Assembly: GCA_030248065.1 (NCBI GenBank) | Contig: JASAMV010006547.1 | Location: 16,716 to 80,715 of the forward strand | Reading direction: 5' to 3' | DNA: 64,000 bases | From: Rhynchonema sp. JSB1_4 | Taxonomy: Eukaryota > Nematoda > Chromadorea > Monhysterida > Xyalidae | Shown: positions 12,001 to 20,696 of the stretch, in pieces | Numbering within the stretch: position 1 is the stretch's first letter | How the letters are laid out: each line of letters opens with the position of its first letter | Notes under the pieces: generated by a model | What the model saw: the letters and a program-made list of their open reading frames with translations, nothing else | What the model was told of the DNA's origin: nothing | Database searches by the model: none | Translations under genes and position numbers: made by a program

Positions 12001-13908
12001 CCCCCCGCCCAAACTGCCGTTTATACCCCGTATGTACCACTGCGAATGTTGTTCGTGGTATTATGTCAGTACGGAGGGTGGACTGCATATTCAGCTCCGA
12101 AGTGCAGCGTGTTGGCTGTTCTGGGTACAACTCTTACGCTGGTGCCCTGTTTGGTCGTCGAAAAATTTGCGAAGTAGTTGTCATCACATATTTGGTCAAA
12201 GACCCACAACTCCGAGAGCGATGTTGCATATTTCCAAAACTACCGTTTTCACGTTTCAGACGCTGCCGTTGTTCGGCAGCATCGCGTTTTCGATCGCACT
12301 GTTCTTTTCGTTTGCACTGATCTACCACGAGATTGTGCAACCGACGTGGGGCGTGCCGGACCTGCCCGTTAGCGTCGACCTACATGCGATGAGCGACGCC
12401 AAGTTCTGGCTGTGCATACTACTCATGACCGTGCTGGCGTTGCTGCCGAGGTTCGTTTGTTTTGTTGCTCTCAATGGCGCATGAAACCGTGCAGCTAAAT
12501 CAGTCGTGATGAAAGCGCGGTTACAACACCGGGTGGGACAATTACGGAAATATAAAAAATAGTTACTGCAACACTGGCTGCCGAAGTTGGTTCGCTGTTT
12601 TGGTTGTGAGTGCTCTTGGAATGTCCGGTACGAGCAGGGCTTGCGCGCGAGAATTTGTTCTCTGTTCTCTCAGAAAACAAAGTGTAGTTAGGGCTTAAGG
12701 CTTAGGCTTAGTCTTAGGCCAAGTGTAAGCCTAGGCCTGACCCCAGGGTTTATTTTTTCAAAATGGGCTAGTAGCAAGGAGCTAGTAAAATCACAAATTT
12801 AGTAGCTTTTTTGCCGCTGAAAAGCCAATTTACTAGCTTTTTTGGCCAACATACAAAATTTAGTAGCTTTTAGGCTACTAAATTTGATATATTTACTAGC
12901 TTTTCAAAAAATTTAGTAGCCACAAAGCTACTAAATTTGGTTAAAGAATCCATGCCTGACCCGACACCTAAACTACCGCCCTACCAGTACCGAATGTTCG
13001 TGCCGTGCGCATATACGGCAAGCGCACTCTTCAGAAACGAGCCTTTGGTTCATTTTGCGACTGGATCGTGTCCTGGCTTCGTCCCGAAAATTCTCTATTT
13101 CGACAAATATTTCGAGATTTCCTGATGCGAACGGCTGGTCCACAATCTTCGTATGTTTGCGCTGCTCCAAATAAGAGGCATTAGTAAATTTAGTGCGAAA
13201 TGCTCGCGCAATGGCGCTACCACAGCAAGCGATCAACACCCGATTTTTACTCTTCGTTTGCCCGCACACAGGTTCACGGTGCTGACGCTGGCCAACATGA
13301 ATCGTCTATCGTCCGCGTTGCCCACCGATGTCGTCTACGCGCGACACAAACAACACGTGATGAAAATGGATAAAATGGGTGGCGGATGGAAGGCTTGGTG
13401 GTCGCGCAGGGACAGAACGGTGGGTCAGGGGTGGGGGACTTATCTACTTGGCGCATTCACTCTGACGATGACCTGGTGCACCGCTGGACCATTGAAACGG
13501 GTCGAAACGGATCGCCGAAAACACGCGCCACAATTGCTAGTTGGTATAGTATTTGGGCCGTATTTACCACACGGTTTTTGGCGTCTTACCTCGTTGTTCT
13601 TACGTGACATTTTGCAAATCGCTCAAACATACTTTTCCAAATCGTTTTTTTTTCAGTCTGTTGATTCGCAAAGCAAAAACGAAAGAAAATTTTGGCCAAA
13701 TGCTTTGCCAGAGTATCCGACCCTGAGCACTAGAGTTCCTGATCCTTGAATACAATAAATCTGAGTACATGACACTGAGTTTTGACCGTTGCGTGGCTCA
13801 TGAGAAATTTGCGCACATATTCCTGTCATAATGATGTTTCAGGTGCGAATCATGCCCGACTCAAGTGTTCAAGCTCAAGCGGGTAGTAATGTACAGATCG
13901 TCGCTTGA
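88..13908 (+). CDS. Class-5 P4-ATPase (ATP10-like phospholipid flippase), 3' part
   Basis: P4-ATPases move phospholipids from the outer to the cytosolic membrane leaflet using ATP; class 5 (ATP10A/B/D) is the best match. Exons: 88-237, 553-649, 923-1039, 2251-2449, 2748-2932, 3403-3506, 3810-3942, 4976-5180, 5825-6065, 6641-6796, 7068-7223, 7948-8145, 9146-9274, 9619-9687, 10195-10326, 10623-10748, 11185-11253, 11396-11527, 11615-11695, 11769-11873, 12260-12450, 13272-13419, 13843-13908 (TGA). Together they give 1062 codons in one frame. Visible landmarks in order: PISLYVTIE of membrane helix 4; the phosphorylation loop [10 protein letters not shown] (exon 2, Asp is the phosphorylated residue); SPDEL (exon 8); CKGAD (exon 9); [14 protein letters not shown] (exon 11); [12 protein letters not shown] (exon 15); then the six C-terminal membrane helices. 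A glutamine-rich insert lies in exon 12. The N-terminus and helices 1-3 are upstream of the window. Exon edges of exon 8 (phase chosen to join [12 protein letters not shown]) are the least certain. Confidence 0.93.
1238..1488. mobile_element. Foldback MITE, TATAGTAAATTT family, copy 1
   Basis: About 250 bp with inverted termini of roughly 90-100 bp (TATAGTAAATTTCCAAATTC at the left, its complement at the right). TA dinucleotides border the ends, as in Tc1/mariner-derived MITEs; no coding capacity. It sits in flippase intron 3. A diverged second copy lies at 57203-57404, and the elements at 43666 and 52435 have related termini. Confidence 0.8.
1791..2212. mobile_element. Non-autonomous hAT-like element, CAGTGGTGTCGTTGGG termini
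   Basis: Terminal inverted repeat CAGTGGTGTCGTTGGG at the left and its complement at the right. The flanks are a perfect 8-bp direct repeat CCAGAATG (1783-1790 and 2213-2220), the hAT signature. The interior carries repeated GGATACCGGATACCC units near both ends and no open reading frame. It is inside flippase intron 3, 38 bp before exon 4. Confidence 0.85.
5201..5426. mobile_element. Foldback element, GGTGATATTTTCGAAACGG family, copy 1
   Basis: Almost the whole 226 bp is one hairpin: the left arm runs from GGGTGATATTTTCGAAACGG to TGAAACATT and the right arm is its near-complement ending in TTCGAAAATTCCACCC. It lies in flippase intron 8, about 20 bp after the splice donor. A second full copy is at 20467-20696 and a half copy at 15621-15722. 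I could not settle the target-site duplication. Confidence 0.8.
6178..6388. mobile_element. hAT-like MITE, TTTAGTAGC-repeat family, copy 1 (211 bp)
   Basis: Ends CAGGGTGTATTTTTTCAAA and TTCAAAAAATCCATG form an imperfect terminal inverted repeat. Flanks are a perfect 8-bp duplication TTTCTGCC (6170-6177, 6389-6396). The interior is built from AATTTAGTAGC / AGCTACTAAATT units in both orientations. Same length as its sister copy at 12744-12954. Flippase intron 9. Confidence 0.85.
6828..6905 (+). repeat. Dispersed ~65-bp block, copy 1
   Basis: Contains CACTGACGATGACCTGGTGC followed by CCGTCTGT and GAAACG. The same block recurs at about 13453, 16262, 43050, 46757, 59410/59702, 61020/61387 and 62865/63218. 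Lies in a flippase intron just after exon 10; the protein-like translation ([11 protein letters not shown]) is a by-product of the repeat. Confidence 0.7.
7416..7649. mobile_element. Foldback MITE, GTTGCCTGATCC family, copy 1
   Basis: Inverted arms of about 85 bp starting TATACTCTGACAATGC and containing GCGTTGCCTGATCCGTAAAG. TA borders both ends. Sister copies at 8147-8378 and 53041-53250; the core GTTGCCTGATCC is also present in the element at 14532-15476. Flippase intron 11. Confidence 0.8.
8147..8378. mobile_element. Foldback MITE, GTTGCCTGATCC family, copy 2, at a splice donor
   Basis: Same family and structure as 7416-7649. It starts one base into flippase intron 12, so that the donor reads CAG|GTATAC with TATAC contributed by the element terminus. 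Confidence 0.75.
9751..10027. mobile_element. hAT-like MITE, GGGCAATTGAGC family, copy 1
   Basis: Long inverted arms (GGGCAATTGAGCAAAGCACA ... its complement) with ends GGCGGACGGGC and GCCCGGCCACC. Perfect 8-bp duplication CAAAAATC on both sides (9743-9750, 10028-10035). The centre is GCCTAA-rich. Flippase intron 14. Second copy with its own duplication at 27415-27698, plus a fragment at about 27256-27345. Confidence 0.82.
10790..11140. mobile_element. Possible hAT-like element, CAGTGGCGGATC terminus
   Basis: The right end is the complement of CAGTGGCGGATCAAG, a common hAT terminus; the left end CACTAGCGGATCCAC matches it imperfectly. Flanks ATTCATGG and ATCCATGT agree at six of eight positions, consistent with an old duplication. 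Flippase intron 16. Part of the interior (GGTCAAAGTGGCCCCTGAAG) recurs near 33064. Confidence 0.5.
12744..12954. mobile_element. hAT-like MITE, TTTAGTAGC-repeat family, copy 2 (211 bp)
   Basis: Same ends and interior as 6178-6388 and the same 211-bp length. Perfect 8-bp duplication CCTGACCC (12736-12743, 12955-12962). Flippase intron 21. Confidence 0.87.
13453..13516 (+). repeat. Dispersed ~65-bp block, copy 2
   Basis: Carries CTGACGATGACCTGGTGCAC and GAAACGGGTCGAAACGG. Located immediately downstream of flippase exon 22. Confidence 0.65.
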
Positions 13909-14531
13909 CGTTGTGACGTCATTCTCTTTGTGCCTTTCGCTGAATCCAAGTACGACAACATGCCAATCATACAATCAAGTTTGGATTCTGATTCCATGCC
14001 GTTTCTTTCGGAAACTCAATCAATAAATAATTTTAAACTACGATAATTTATAATTGTTGATTGCTGTCAAAAATTCCATTCAGGTATTCCATAATGTGAT
14101 GTTATAAAGCATTGATTCAGTCAAGTGACAAATCACATTGTTTGTGAAATTCCAAAAAAATGAGCTCTTTCTTTGTTTGTTCAAATTGATTTTAGGATTG
14201 CCTTCAAAACGTATGGCATGTTTATCATCTGCACTCTGTACCCTCGAAAACCGATGATACACAAAACAGGTCATTTTGTTCAGAGTTCTCACTGTATTAT
14301 TCATAACCAAGTCAAGGCTGTGCATTACCAGATTGATATCACTATCTGTGTTTTATTATTGTAAATACTTTGCATTTGGTTTGGAAATTATGGTCAGTTT
14401 TCATTTGTGATTATTTTGCTGAATATCGTTGCGTTGGTTGCACACTGAATCTTCTGTCTGAACGAAAGTGAGATAAAAGTTAGTAATGTGGTCAGTTGTT
14501 GTGCACAGGGATAGCTGGGCCTGAATTTAGG
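13909..14531. other. 3' flank of the flippase gene
   Basis: Directly follows the flippase stop codon. An AATAAA at 14022-14027 is a plausible poly(A) signal for a ~120-nt 3' UTR. The rest is AT-rich and I recognise nothing else in it. Confidence 0.4.
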
Positions 14532-15476
14532 GGTATAGTCCAACAACAGCTGATGCAGAATTTATGTCGACTGCGTTGCCTGATCCGACACGCACATAAC
14601 GCGTGATGCAACATTATAAACACACCCACGCAGCCAGCCAACACACACAAGCTCAGGGTTGGGCAAAAAAATTTTTAAAAAAAAAAATTTTTTTTTAAAA
14701 AAAAGGTTTTTGAAAAAATTTTTTTTTCAAAAAAAAATTTTTTTTTTAAAATTTTTCGGGGGAACAAAATGTTCTAAAACGTCCAAAAATGGCCTTTTTG
14801 GGGGTTATTTTTTGTCATTTTTTCTCAAGGGTCGAAAAATTTTCTTCACAAAATCACTTTTGGGGCATGTATTTGGTATCTAAGATGCCCCAAATGATGT
14901 TATTATACCTTCCCGTGATACATGAGACACAGTATGCATGTACTTACATGGTAATTTGATGTCATATCCCATCGGGTCGGTCATATACGACTGATTCAGC
15001 GACCCGACAAGTATTTCTGCAGCTTATATTCTCAATTCTGTATGGTTTATGAGTGAACCTTGCTTATTCGACCACAAACTGTTGTGTCCGATACCACAGA
15101 GGAGCAATCATAGTTCCATAACAAGCACAGACTGTTGGATCGCATCGAAATGGCGTAAACACCCTTCATAAGTGATGCAAACCAAGTCACAAAAGTGACT
15201 TGTCTGACTTGTCAATTAAAGTTGCATTTTTTCGCGATTTTGCGCGTTTTTTAGGCAAATTTGGTAAAATTTTCCCGAATCTGAGACTTTTTAAAAAAAA
15301 ATTTAAAAAAAAAATTTTTTTTTTAAAAAAACTTGTTTAAGAAAAAATTTTTTTTCCAACCCTGCACAAGCTGACTGCCTGTCTGTCCTTGTAATGTTGC
15401 ATCACGCGTTATGTGCTTGGCGGATCAGGCAACGCAGTGGACATAAATTCTGCATTAGCTGTTGTTGGACTATACC
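14532..15476. mobile_element. Foldback element split by a nested insertion
   Basis: Outer arms start GGTATAGTCCAACAACAGCT and contain GCGTTGCCTGATCC and ACGCGTGATGCAACATTA; the complementary arm ends at about 15476. Removing the nested element 14654-15364 and one copy of its target duplication leaves a ~225-bp hairpin, the usual size of foldback MITEs in this window. Confidence 0.75.
14654..15364. mobile_element. hAT-like element, CAGGGTTGGGCAAAAAA family, copy 1 (nested)
   Basis: Ends CAGGGTTGGGCAAAAAA and TTTTTTCCAACCCTG, flanked by a perfect 8-bp duplication CACAAGCT (14646-14653, 15365-15372). Subterminal tracts alternate long A and T runs. The short open frame inside consists of Lys/Phe runs and is not a gene. 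Sister copy at 38258-38718. Confidence 0.85.
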
Positions 15477-15620
15477 TGGGCGAAAAGTCATTTTTATCTG
15501 GTGCTTGTCGCGCGAGTGCTTTTTACGTTTGGAGTGTTCGAGAGTGAAAATCTTGCGATTTAGGGGGTCCTTCTTCCTTTTTGTGCCTTCCCGGAGGGGG
15601 TACGTACGGTGCCCTCCTGG

Positions 15621-15722
15621 GGTGATATTTTCGAAACGGTGTAAATGTGAGTTGGGTGTAAAGGTCGGTGTAAGCTCAATCGAAAGCTCGGTCGGTGTCA
15701 GCTCGGTGTAAACATGAAACAT
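15621..15722. mobile_element. Half copy of the GGTGATATTTTCGAAACGG foldback
   Basis: Matches the left arm of 5201-5426 up to the central TGAAACATT and then stops; the right arm is absent, replaced by GC-rich sequence leading into the next repeat. Confidence 0.7.
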
Positions 15723-15831
15723 TGCCAGCTGGCGGATTGCCCACTGCGCGTGCACCACTGGGTGGTTATGCATCATCCCCGCAGGCGTCGAAGGCGTGCC
15801 TGCGTAGGTAGGCACGCGTGCTGCACGCGTA

Positions 15832-16110
15832 TAGGCAATCCGCCAGCTCATGGCACTCAACACTCACAGGCTGCATGCTACATTACTGCCGTCGATGAAT
15901 GCATCTATTCTCTGCAGTTATCCTTTGAAACATCCCCAAATTTTGCTGCAATACAGAAAAGTGTTATGTCAAGCAGCTAATGAAAACGGAGTGAATTAAA
16001 AAGCGGCCATCAAAGTAGGACACTCGCTCAAAATTTGCATTTTGTTTAGAAAATGGCGTGTGCTGCTGCATGCGCTGTGTGTGTAAAAAGTGCCATGAGC
16101 CGATGGCTTG
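15832..16110. mobile_element. MITE with GGCAATCCGCCAGCTCATGG ends, copy 1
   Basis: About 280 bp, shared over nearly full length with 48617-48899. Termini are the inverted pair GGCAATCC...CAGCTCATGGCAC and GTGCCATGAGCCGATGG. The interior is a non-palindromic unique sequence including GCATGCGCTGTGTG. No coding capacity. Confidence 0.75.
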
Positions 16111-16261
16111 TCTATCTATACGTGCAGAATTCACCCAGAGTTGCAGCTGGTACTGTACATACTCATTGGGCTGTTGAAAAATGCAGCAGAAGCAGCAAAC
16201 ACAATCACCAACGTATATGTAATGAACTTTGATAATCCGACTGGTCACGTGATCATCTCGT

Positions 16262-16326
16262 ACATTCGAACTGACGATGACCTGGGGCACCGCTCGTCTA
16301 CGAAAGCAGATCAAAACAGGCAACCA
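16262..16326 (+). repeat. Dispersed ~65-bp block, copy 3
   Basis: Contains GAACTGACGATGACCTGGGG, CACCGCTCGTCT and CAGGCAACCAA, a diverged copy of the block. Confidence 0.55.
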
Positions 16327-16464
16327 AAAAGATGATGCGCACATTCGGTTGACTGAGTAATGGCCCGCCGTAAGGCGAATGGTGATTGTGATTGGAAAAT
16401 AGGAGTGAATGATGCCGTGCAGACAATAAAAAATGCTGTTGTCAGGAACACGAAGGTAGCGAAC

Positions 16465-16848
16465 CTCATTTCGAACGCACAGGCCCATTTTACGCGACTT
16501 TTGCACGAGGTCCCAGGTGTCCTGCAACAAGCTTAGATGTTTTTGCGAGAAGCTATTACATTTTTAAAACCAAGCTGCATGAAACCAAACCTTCTTTGAA
16601 CGGTTGTTCAGTGCCGCCGTCAAGTTTTTCATTCGATTTGCGTGTCACCCTCACCCAAACATGTCTCGTTCTCCTCCGACAGCATATCGGCCACAAGTGT
16701 CTGGCGCCGGCGGCACTGGTCATTCATTGTGCCTTGCTGAATCAAACGAATAATACGGATTACCTCGGGTTCGTATAGACGAACACGTGTTTCGTCTTTG
16801 GCGGCATTGTGCAGCAGCAAGGATTGCTGGGCTTGACGGCAGAGGTTG
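16465..16848 (-). CDS. Possible minus-strand exons of an unrecognised gene
   Basis: On the minus strand, 16848-16655 is bounded by an acceptor (CACACCCAG) and a strong donor (TTTGG|GTGAGG). Its open frame reads like a real protein, with Glu/Arg-rich helical segments such as YEPEVIRIIRLIQQG and QTLVADMLSEENETC. A second exon-like piece at 16521-16465 has acceptor TTGTTGCAG and donor GAG|GTTCGC and can encode DTWDLVQKSRKMGLCVRNE, but its phase does not fit the first piece directly. I do not recognise a family. It could be the only antisense gene of the window, a pseudogene, or chance. Confidence 0.28.
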
Positions 16849-17164
16849 CTGGGTGTGATGATGACGGGCTAATCGAGATAATCGCACGGCCAAGGGAACA
16901 GTTATGGGAAAGGAATCATATGAAAAAAGGTTGTTTGTAATGCAAGGGAAACCGAACAGAGGCAGGGTGTGAAACATCGAATTGGGGTGTGAATATACTG
17001 GCGTATAATCCACCCATCTTATTGTGCCATGATAAGGACATGTAATTTCAAGTCACTACTAAGAATATTCGCTAACAACGTGCGTGCGTGCGTCCAATGC
17101 ACCATAGGATTTAGAAAATAACTCCCCTTAATTCTGCAAGGCGGCCCTCATTTTCAGATTCTCG

Positions 17165-17545
17165 CGAAAGGTGATAGCTTTTTTGGTACGTTCCCGTTTT
17201 CTTTCAACTGATGTCTGCAAAAGCAGATATAACACTCCCTTCATGTCTGCAAATCCAGATAACCTTTCACTGGACCAAATACTTGGTGCACAAAGATTGC
17301 GCTGCTTTCAGCTGGTGGAGCATTCGCACGGTTAGCGAATGGACCCACTAGGTTCGAATCCCAGTTGAAGCTGACCGAGCAATATTTTGTTCATCAAGAA
17401 TTTTGGCTTTTTTGGTGCGTTCCTGTTTTCTTTCAACCAATGTCTGCAAAAGCAGATATAACACTCCATTCATGTCTGAAAATGCAGATAACGGTACGGT
17501 TCACTGAACCAAAGACTTGGTGCACAAGATTGCGACACCGAAATA
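17165..17545. repeat. Direct duplication flanking a tRNA-like sequence
   Basis: Two ~130-bp direct repeats (17165-17300 and 17405-17545) share TGTCTGCAAAAGCAGATATA, CACTCC, TTCATGTCTG and ACTTGGTGCACAA. Between them lies the tRNA-like segment. Confidence 0.65.
17300..17375 (+). tRNA. tRNA-like sequence, probably a pseudogene or SINE head
   Basis: GGTTCGAATCC (17351-17361) is a perfect RNA polymerase III B box and TCAGCTGGTGGAGC resembles an A box. A 5-bp anticodon-type stem TTCGC/GCGAA closes a 7-nt loop ACGGTTA. The loop has C instead of the invariant U before the anticodon, and the acceptor stem does not pair well, so a functional tRNA is unlikely. Confidence 0.35.
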
Positions 17546-17859
17546 TAATGTCGACATGATGATTTTTGGCGTAGTTGGACTTGATTTATTTTATATTACT
17601 GTGGTGAATATCAAAGCAGAATGAGTTTTACCGTTTTATGGTGGCAGACTAAATCAATTCCGCCGCATTGTAATGAAAGAGAAAGGTTCGTGGCTACGAT
17701 TGTTGAACGAAAGAGAAATCCAGAGTTGGATTCCGTTCATTTAAATTCACATACAGTATTGTCGGAAATAGAACCCCCCATTAATTGACCCCCCGTTAAT
17801 TGAACCCCACCCAAAGGGCTCGAAATCAAAAATAGAACCCCCCATTAATTGACCCCCAT
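17546..17859. other. Intergenic stretch with CCCCCATTAATTGA repeats
   Basis: No gene seen. From 17760 it contains three copies of GAACCCCCCATTAATTGACC-like sequence, which continues on the far side of the hAT-like insertion at 17860-18213; this was the pre-insertion target. Confidence 0.5.
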
Positions 17860-18213
17860 CAGTGTAGTTCCTGGGGGGGGAGGGGGGTCCCCCCCTAAGG
17901 TACACTAACCGCCGCGACCAAGGTACACTAGTACACTAACCGCCGCGCCAGGTACACTTAACCGCCTCAATTTTTGCCTAAAATAGGCAATTTTAGGCCT
18001 AAAATGGGCATTTTTAGGCCTAAAATGGGTAATTTTTAGGTCAATGTTGTCAAAAGTCGCCAAAATACCCTTTTTATGGAGAATTTTTTCCAAAAAGGGC
18101 CAAAAATCGGTCAAATTTTCTACCTCAAAAAGTGACTTTTTCCTGAATTTGGGTCTCCCCCCTTCCCCCCAGGGAGGTACACTAACCGTCGCGCCGGACC
18201 AGGAACTACACTG
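17860..18213. mobile_element. hAT-like MITE, CAGTGTAGTTCCTGG family, copy 1
   Basis: Terminal inverted repeat CAGTGTAGTTCCTGG, perfect 8-bp duplication ACCCCCAT (17852-17859, 18214-18221). Subterminal repeats GGTACACTAACCGCCGCG occur at both ends; the core has repeated TTAGGCCTAAAATGGG. No open frame. Sister copy at 24471-24675. Confidence 0.87.
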
Positions 18214-18287
18214 ACCCCCATTACAGTGTACCTAGTTCCTGGCAGTGTAGTACTTGGTCAGGGTGTTGACGATAGATAGATTGGGAC

Positions 18288-18812
18288 TAGGGTTAGAGAG
18301 ATGTCGGGTGTCGGCTGTCGGGTGTCGGGTGTCGGGTGCCAAAAAAGTGTAGGTGTCGGGTGTCGGGTGTCGGGTACCCCCAGATGTCGGGGGTCGGGTT
18401 TTTTCGACCCGACACCCGACAGCCGACACCCGACACTTACGGTTCAAAGCATCAGTATTGCTTGAGAGCAGAATTTTTAGAGAAAATTTTCTTCGAACCA
18501 AATGTTTCCGAAGACGCAGAATGTGACATTTTGGTGTTTATTTCGTGTGAAAATACTTGAATTCAGTAACTTGAGCCAAAAAATTGCACTCATGATGCAA
18601 ATGAGCAAAAATTTGCCTGTTTTTGGTCCAAAAACAGGTGTCGGGTGTCGGGTTTTTTTCAAAAACTAGATGTCGGGTGTCGGGTTTTTTTGCAACTGTC
18701 GGGTGTCGGGTGTCGGCTTTTTTTCTGAGATGTCGGGTGTCGGGTGTCGGGTATTTCCAGATGTCGGGTGTCGGCTGTCGGGTGTCGGGTACCCCCCCGA
18801 CCTCTAACCCTA
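18288..18812. mobile_element. hAT-like MITE, TAGGGTTAGAG / GTCGGGT-repeat family, copy 1 (nested)
   Basis: Ends TAGGGTTAGAG and CTCTAACCCTA, perfect 8-bp duplication ATTGGGAC (18280-18287, 18813-18820). Both subterminal regions are arrays of GTCGGGT/GTCGGCT units; the middle ~180 bp is conserved between copies. Other copies: 27858-28318, 34230-34672, 35404-35736. Confidence 0.9.
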
Positions 18813-19109
18813 ATTGGGACCCGAAATGTGTTGACGATAGATAGATGACCCAAGTCCAAAATCTGGGGGGGGGGTCGACCCAAACTTGTTGACGATAGAT
18901 AGATGGTGGGGGCGGGGGGGGGGGGGTCGCCAAAAATCAAGGTATAGTTAGTGTAGTGCACTAAGTAGGTAATAACGTGTAAATATTAATGAAAATGTAC
19001 TCAGATGTACTAAATCCGCGCGTAGCGCACGATTTTTTGCCTATTTGGGACAAAAAATACCGATTTTGAGCCATTTTGAGGCAAAAATACCCATTTTGGG
19101 GTCCAAATG

Positions 19110-19247
19110 TGTTGACGATAGATAGATTGTTCCCAGAATTTGTTGACGATAGATAGATTGTTCCTAGAATTTGTTGACGATAGATAGATTTGCCCATAAG
19201 TGTTGACGATAGATAGATGAAATCAAAAAGTGTTGACGATAGATAGA
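19110..19247 (+). repeat. Cluster of TGTTGACGATAGATAGAT motifs
   Basis: Five copies of the 18-mer at about 30-bp intervals, separated by 11-13 bp of varying sequence; three more lie at about 18264, 18829 and 18887. All are in the same orientation inside the element 18243-19293, so they are best read as amplified subterminal repeats of that element. Confidence 0.8.
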
Positions 19248-19301
19248 TGAATTTGGGGGGACCCCCCCACCCCCCACCCCAAGTACTACCCTGGTTCCTG
19301 G

Positions 19302-19843
19302 CAGTGCTGTGGCTACTTTGGCGGGGCGGGCAGGGTACATAGGTGCAAAAAATGGGGGCGGGTAGGGGGGTAGTGTACCTGGGATTGGGGGGGGAAATCC
19401 GGTTTGGGGGGGAGGGGGTATACTGTCATAAAGAACCGTTTTTTATTTTTCGTGGAAAAAAACGGTTTTTTTCCGAAAAAAAACCGTTTTTTCCAAATAC
19501 TTTTCCAGTACTTAAGAATGTAATTTCGAAAAATATAACAATTTCAGTACAAAATTTGTTCAAAGTGACGAGAGTGTTCTTGAACAGTGTTGAAGTCAGT
19601 CGAAAACACTTGGTTCACACTTGGTTCACTTTTTAGGGGTTTCGGTCGAAATTTGGGCATTTTTGACCGAAAAATGGGCATTTTGAGGGAAAAAATCGGG
19701 GCGGGTAGGGTACCAGAGCCGGGCGGGTGGGGGGTAGGGTACCGGAGCGGGGCGGGTAGGGGGGTAGCGTACCAGGCCGGGGCGGGTCGGGTACCATTGG
19801 GGGCCCCCACCCGCCCCCCCCCCCCCCCCCAGCCACAACACTG
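19302..19843. mobile_element. Probable hAT-like element with CAGTGYTGTGGCT ends
   Basis: Left CAGTGCTGTGGCT and right AGCCACAACACTG are inverted repeats. Subterminal arrays of GCGGGTAGGG(G)TACC-type units lie near both ends. The core shares AAAACGGTTTTTTTCC and TTTTCCAGTACTTAAG with the TATACTTGCG elements at 28598 and 39620. I see no matching target duplication (GTTCCTGG versus TCTGTTGT). Confidence 0.6.
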
Positions 19844-20180
19844 TCTGTTGTTGTGTTGTGTCATGAAAATTTTTCGCCAGTTCAGACCAAAGCAACACAC
19901 TTTTCTACGAAAAGTAAATTACCGGCATTTTTTTCGGTAATTTATTTTGGAAATTTGTCTGGCTCCGAAGACAGATATAGGGGGCAAGAGTGCCAATATT
20001 GACAGCTCAATAAGCGTGACTTCGAAGTGATGGATCGAGTATTGCGCTTTGCCCACTGTAAAGTAATGACGATTGAACTGACTGAAAAGAGAAGGGATAG
20101 AAGTTTTGGATACCGCGGCTTGCGCTGTTAGTGATAGTAACGCGGGGGACACTGAATGCTTGATTATTCCATAGATTGGT
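19844..20180. other. Intergenic stretch without recognised content
   Basis: No splice-bounded exon, tRNA or terminal repeat recognised. The retrotransposon relic begins at its right edge and may extend into it in decayed form. Confidence 0.4.
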
Positions 20181-20466
20181 CTAAAGTATCAATCTGGTAG
20201 TTCCTTTGATGAACGCAATAAGGCACGACAATTTGGTATTGCGAATGTCTTCATGAGTTAATGTTTCACCGCCAAGCTCCAACCTTCGGTTGGGCCGGTG
20301 AGACCCACAGTACAACAAGAAGTCCTTCTCGGTTTCCTCTTCGGAATTGCAGCTTTCAGAGATTGGACTCTCGGTTAGCCCAATCCAGTGAAGATGTCGG
20401 TTTAATGTGCTGTGACCGGTTAGCATGCCAACCACCGCACTCAGTTCCGATCTTTTTAGAGTCATA
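20181..20466 (-). pseudogene. Relic of a non-LTR retrotransposon (C-terminal part of ORF2)
   Basis: The minus-strand frame contains LSAVVGMLTGHSTLNRHLHW, IGLTESP and a decayed ESCNSEEETEKDFLLYC, followed by an Arg/Leu-rich segment. This matches the pattern after the RNase H domain of Jockey/R1-like elements (LTGHxxLNxHLxxxGL...CxxCxxxxET..HxLxxC). Zinc-ligand cysteines are partly lost and no reverse transcriptase is present, so it is a dead fragment. Its 5' end is cut by the foldback element at 20467. Confidence 0.72.
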
Positions 20467-20696
20467 GGGTGATATTTTCGAAACGGTGTAAAGGTCAGTC
20501 GGGTGTAAAGGTCGGTGGAAAGCTCGGTCGACAGCACAGCTCAGTGTGATAGACCTCGGTGTAAACTTGAAACATTCCATGTTAATAACAGGCAATGTTT
20601 CACGTTTACACCGAGCTACGCCGACCGAGCTTTCGACCGAACTTTACACCGATCTTTACGCCCAACTGACCTTTACACCGTTTCGAAAATTCCAGC
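20467..20696. mobile_element. Foldback element, GGTGATATTTTCGAAACGG family, copy 2
   Basis: About 95% alike to 5201-5426 by eye, with the same central TGAAACATT ... AATGTTTCA. Flanked by CATA on both sides. Inserted next to the retrotransposon relic. Confidence 0.8.

Larger units (their letters stand above)
18243..19293. mobile_element. hAT-like element, CAGTGTAGTACTTGG ends, hosting a nested element
   Basis: Ends CAGTGTAGTACTTGG and CCAAGTACTACCCTG with a perfect 8-bp duplication GTTCCTGG (18235-18242, 19294-19301). It contains eight copies of TGTTGACGATAGATAGAT and, between the first and second of them, a complete TAGGGTTAGAG-family element. About 530 bp without the nested insertion. Confidence 0.83.

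Noticed and set aside
14659..14883. Lys/Phe-rich open frame
   Set aside because: Produced by A and T runs of the CAGGGTTGGGC element.
19110..19247. CRISPR-like array of an 18-bp repeat with 11-13-bp spacers
   Set aside because: Repeat and spacers are too short, the host is eukaryotic, and the motif is part of a hAT-like element with its own target duplication.
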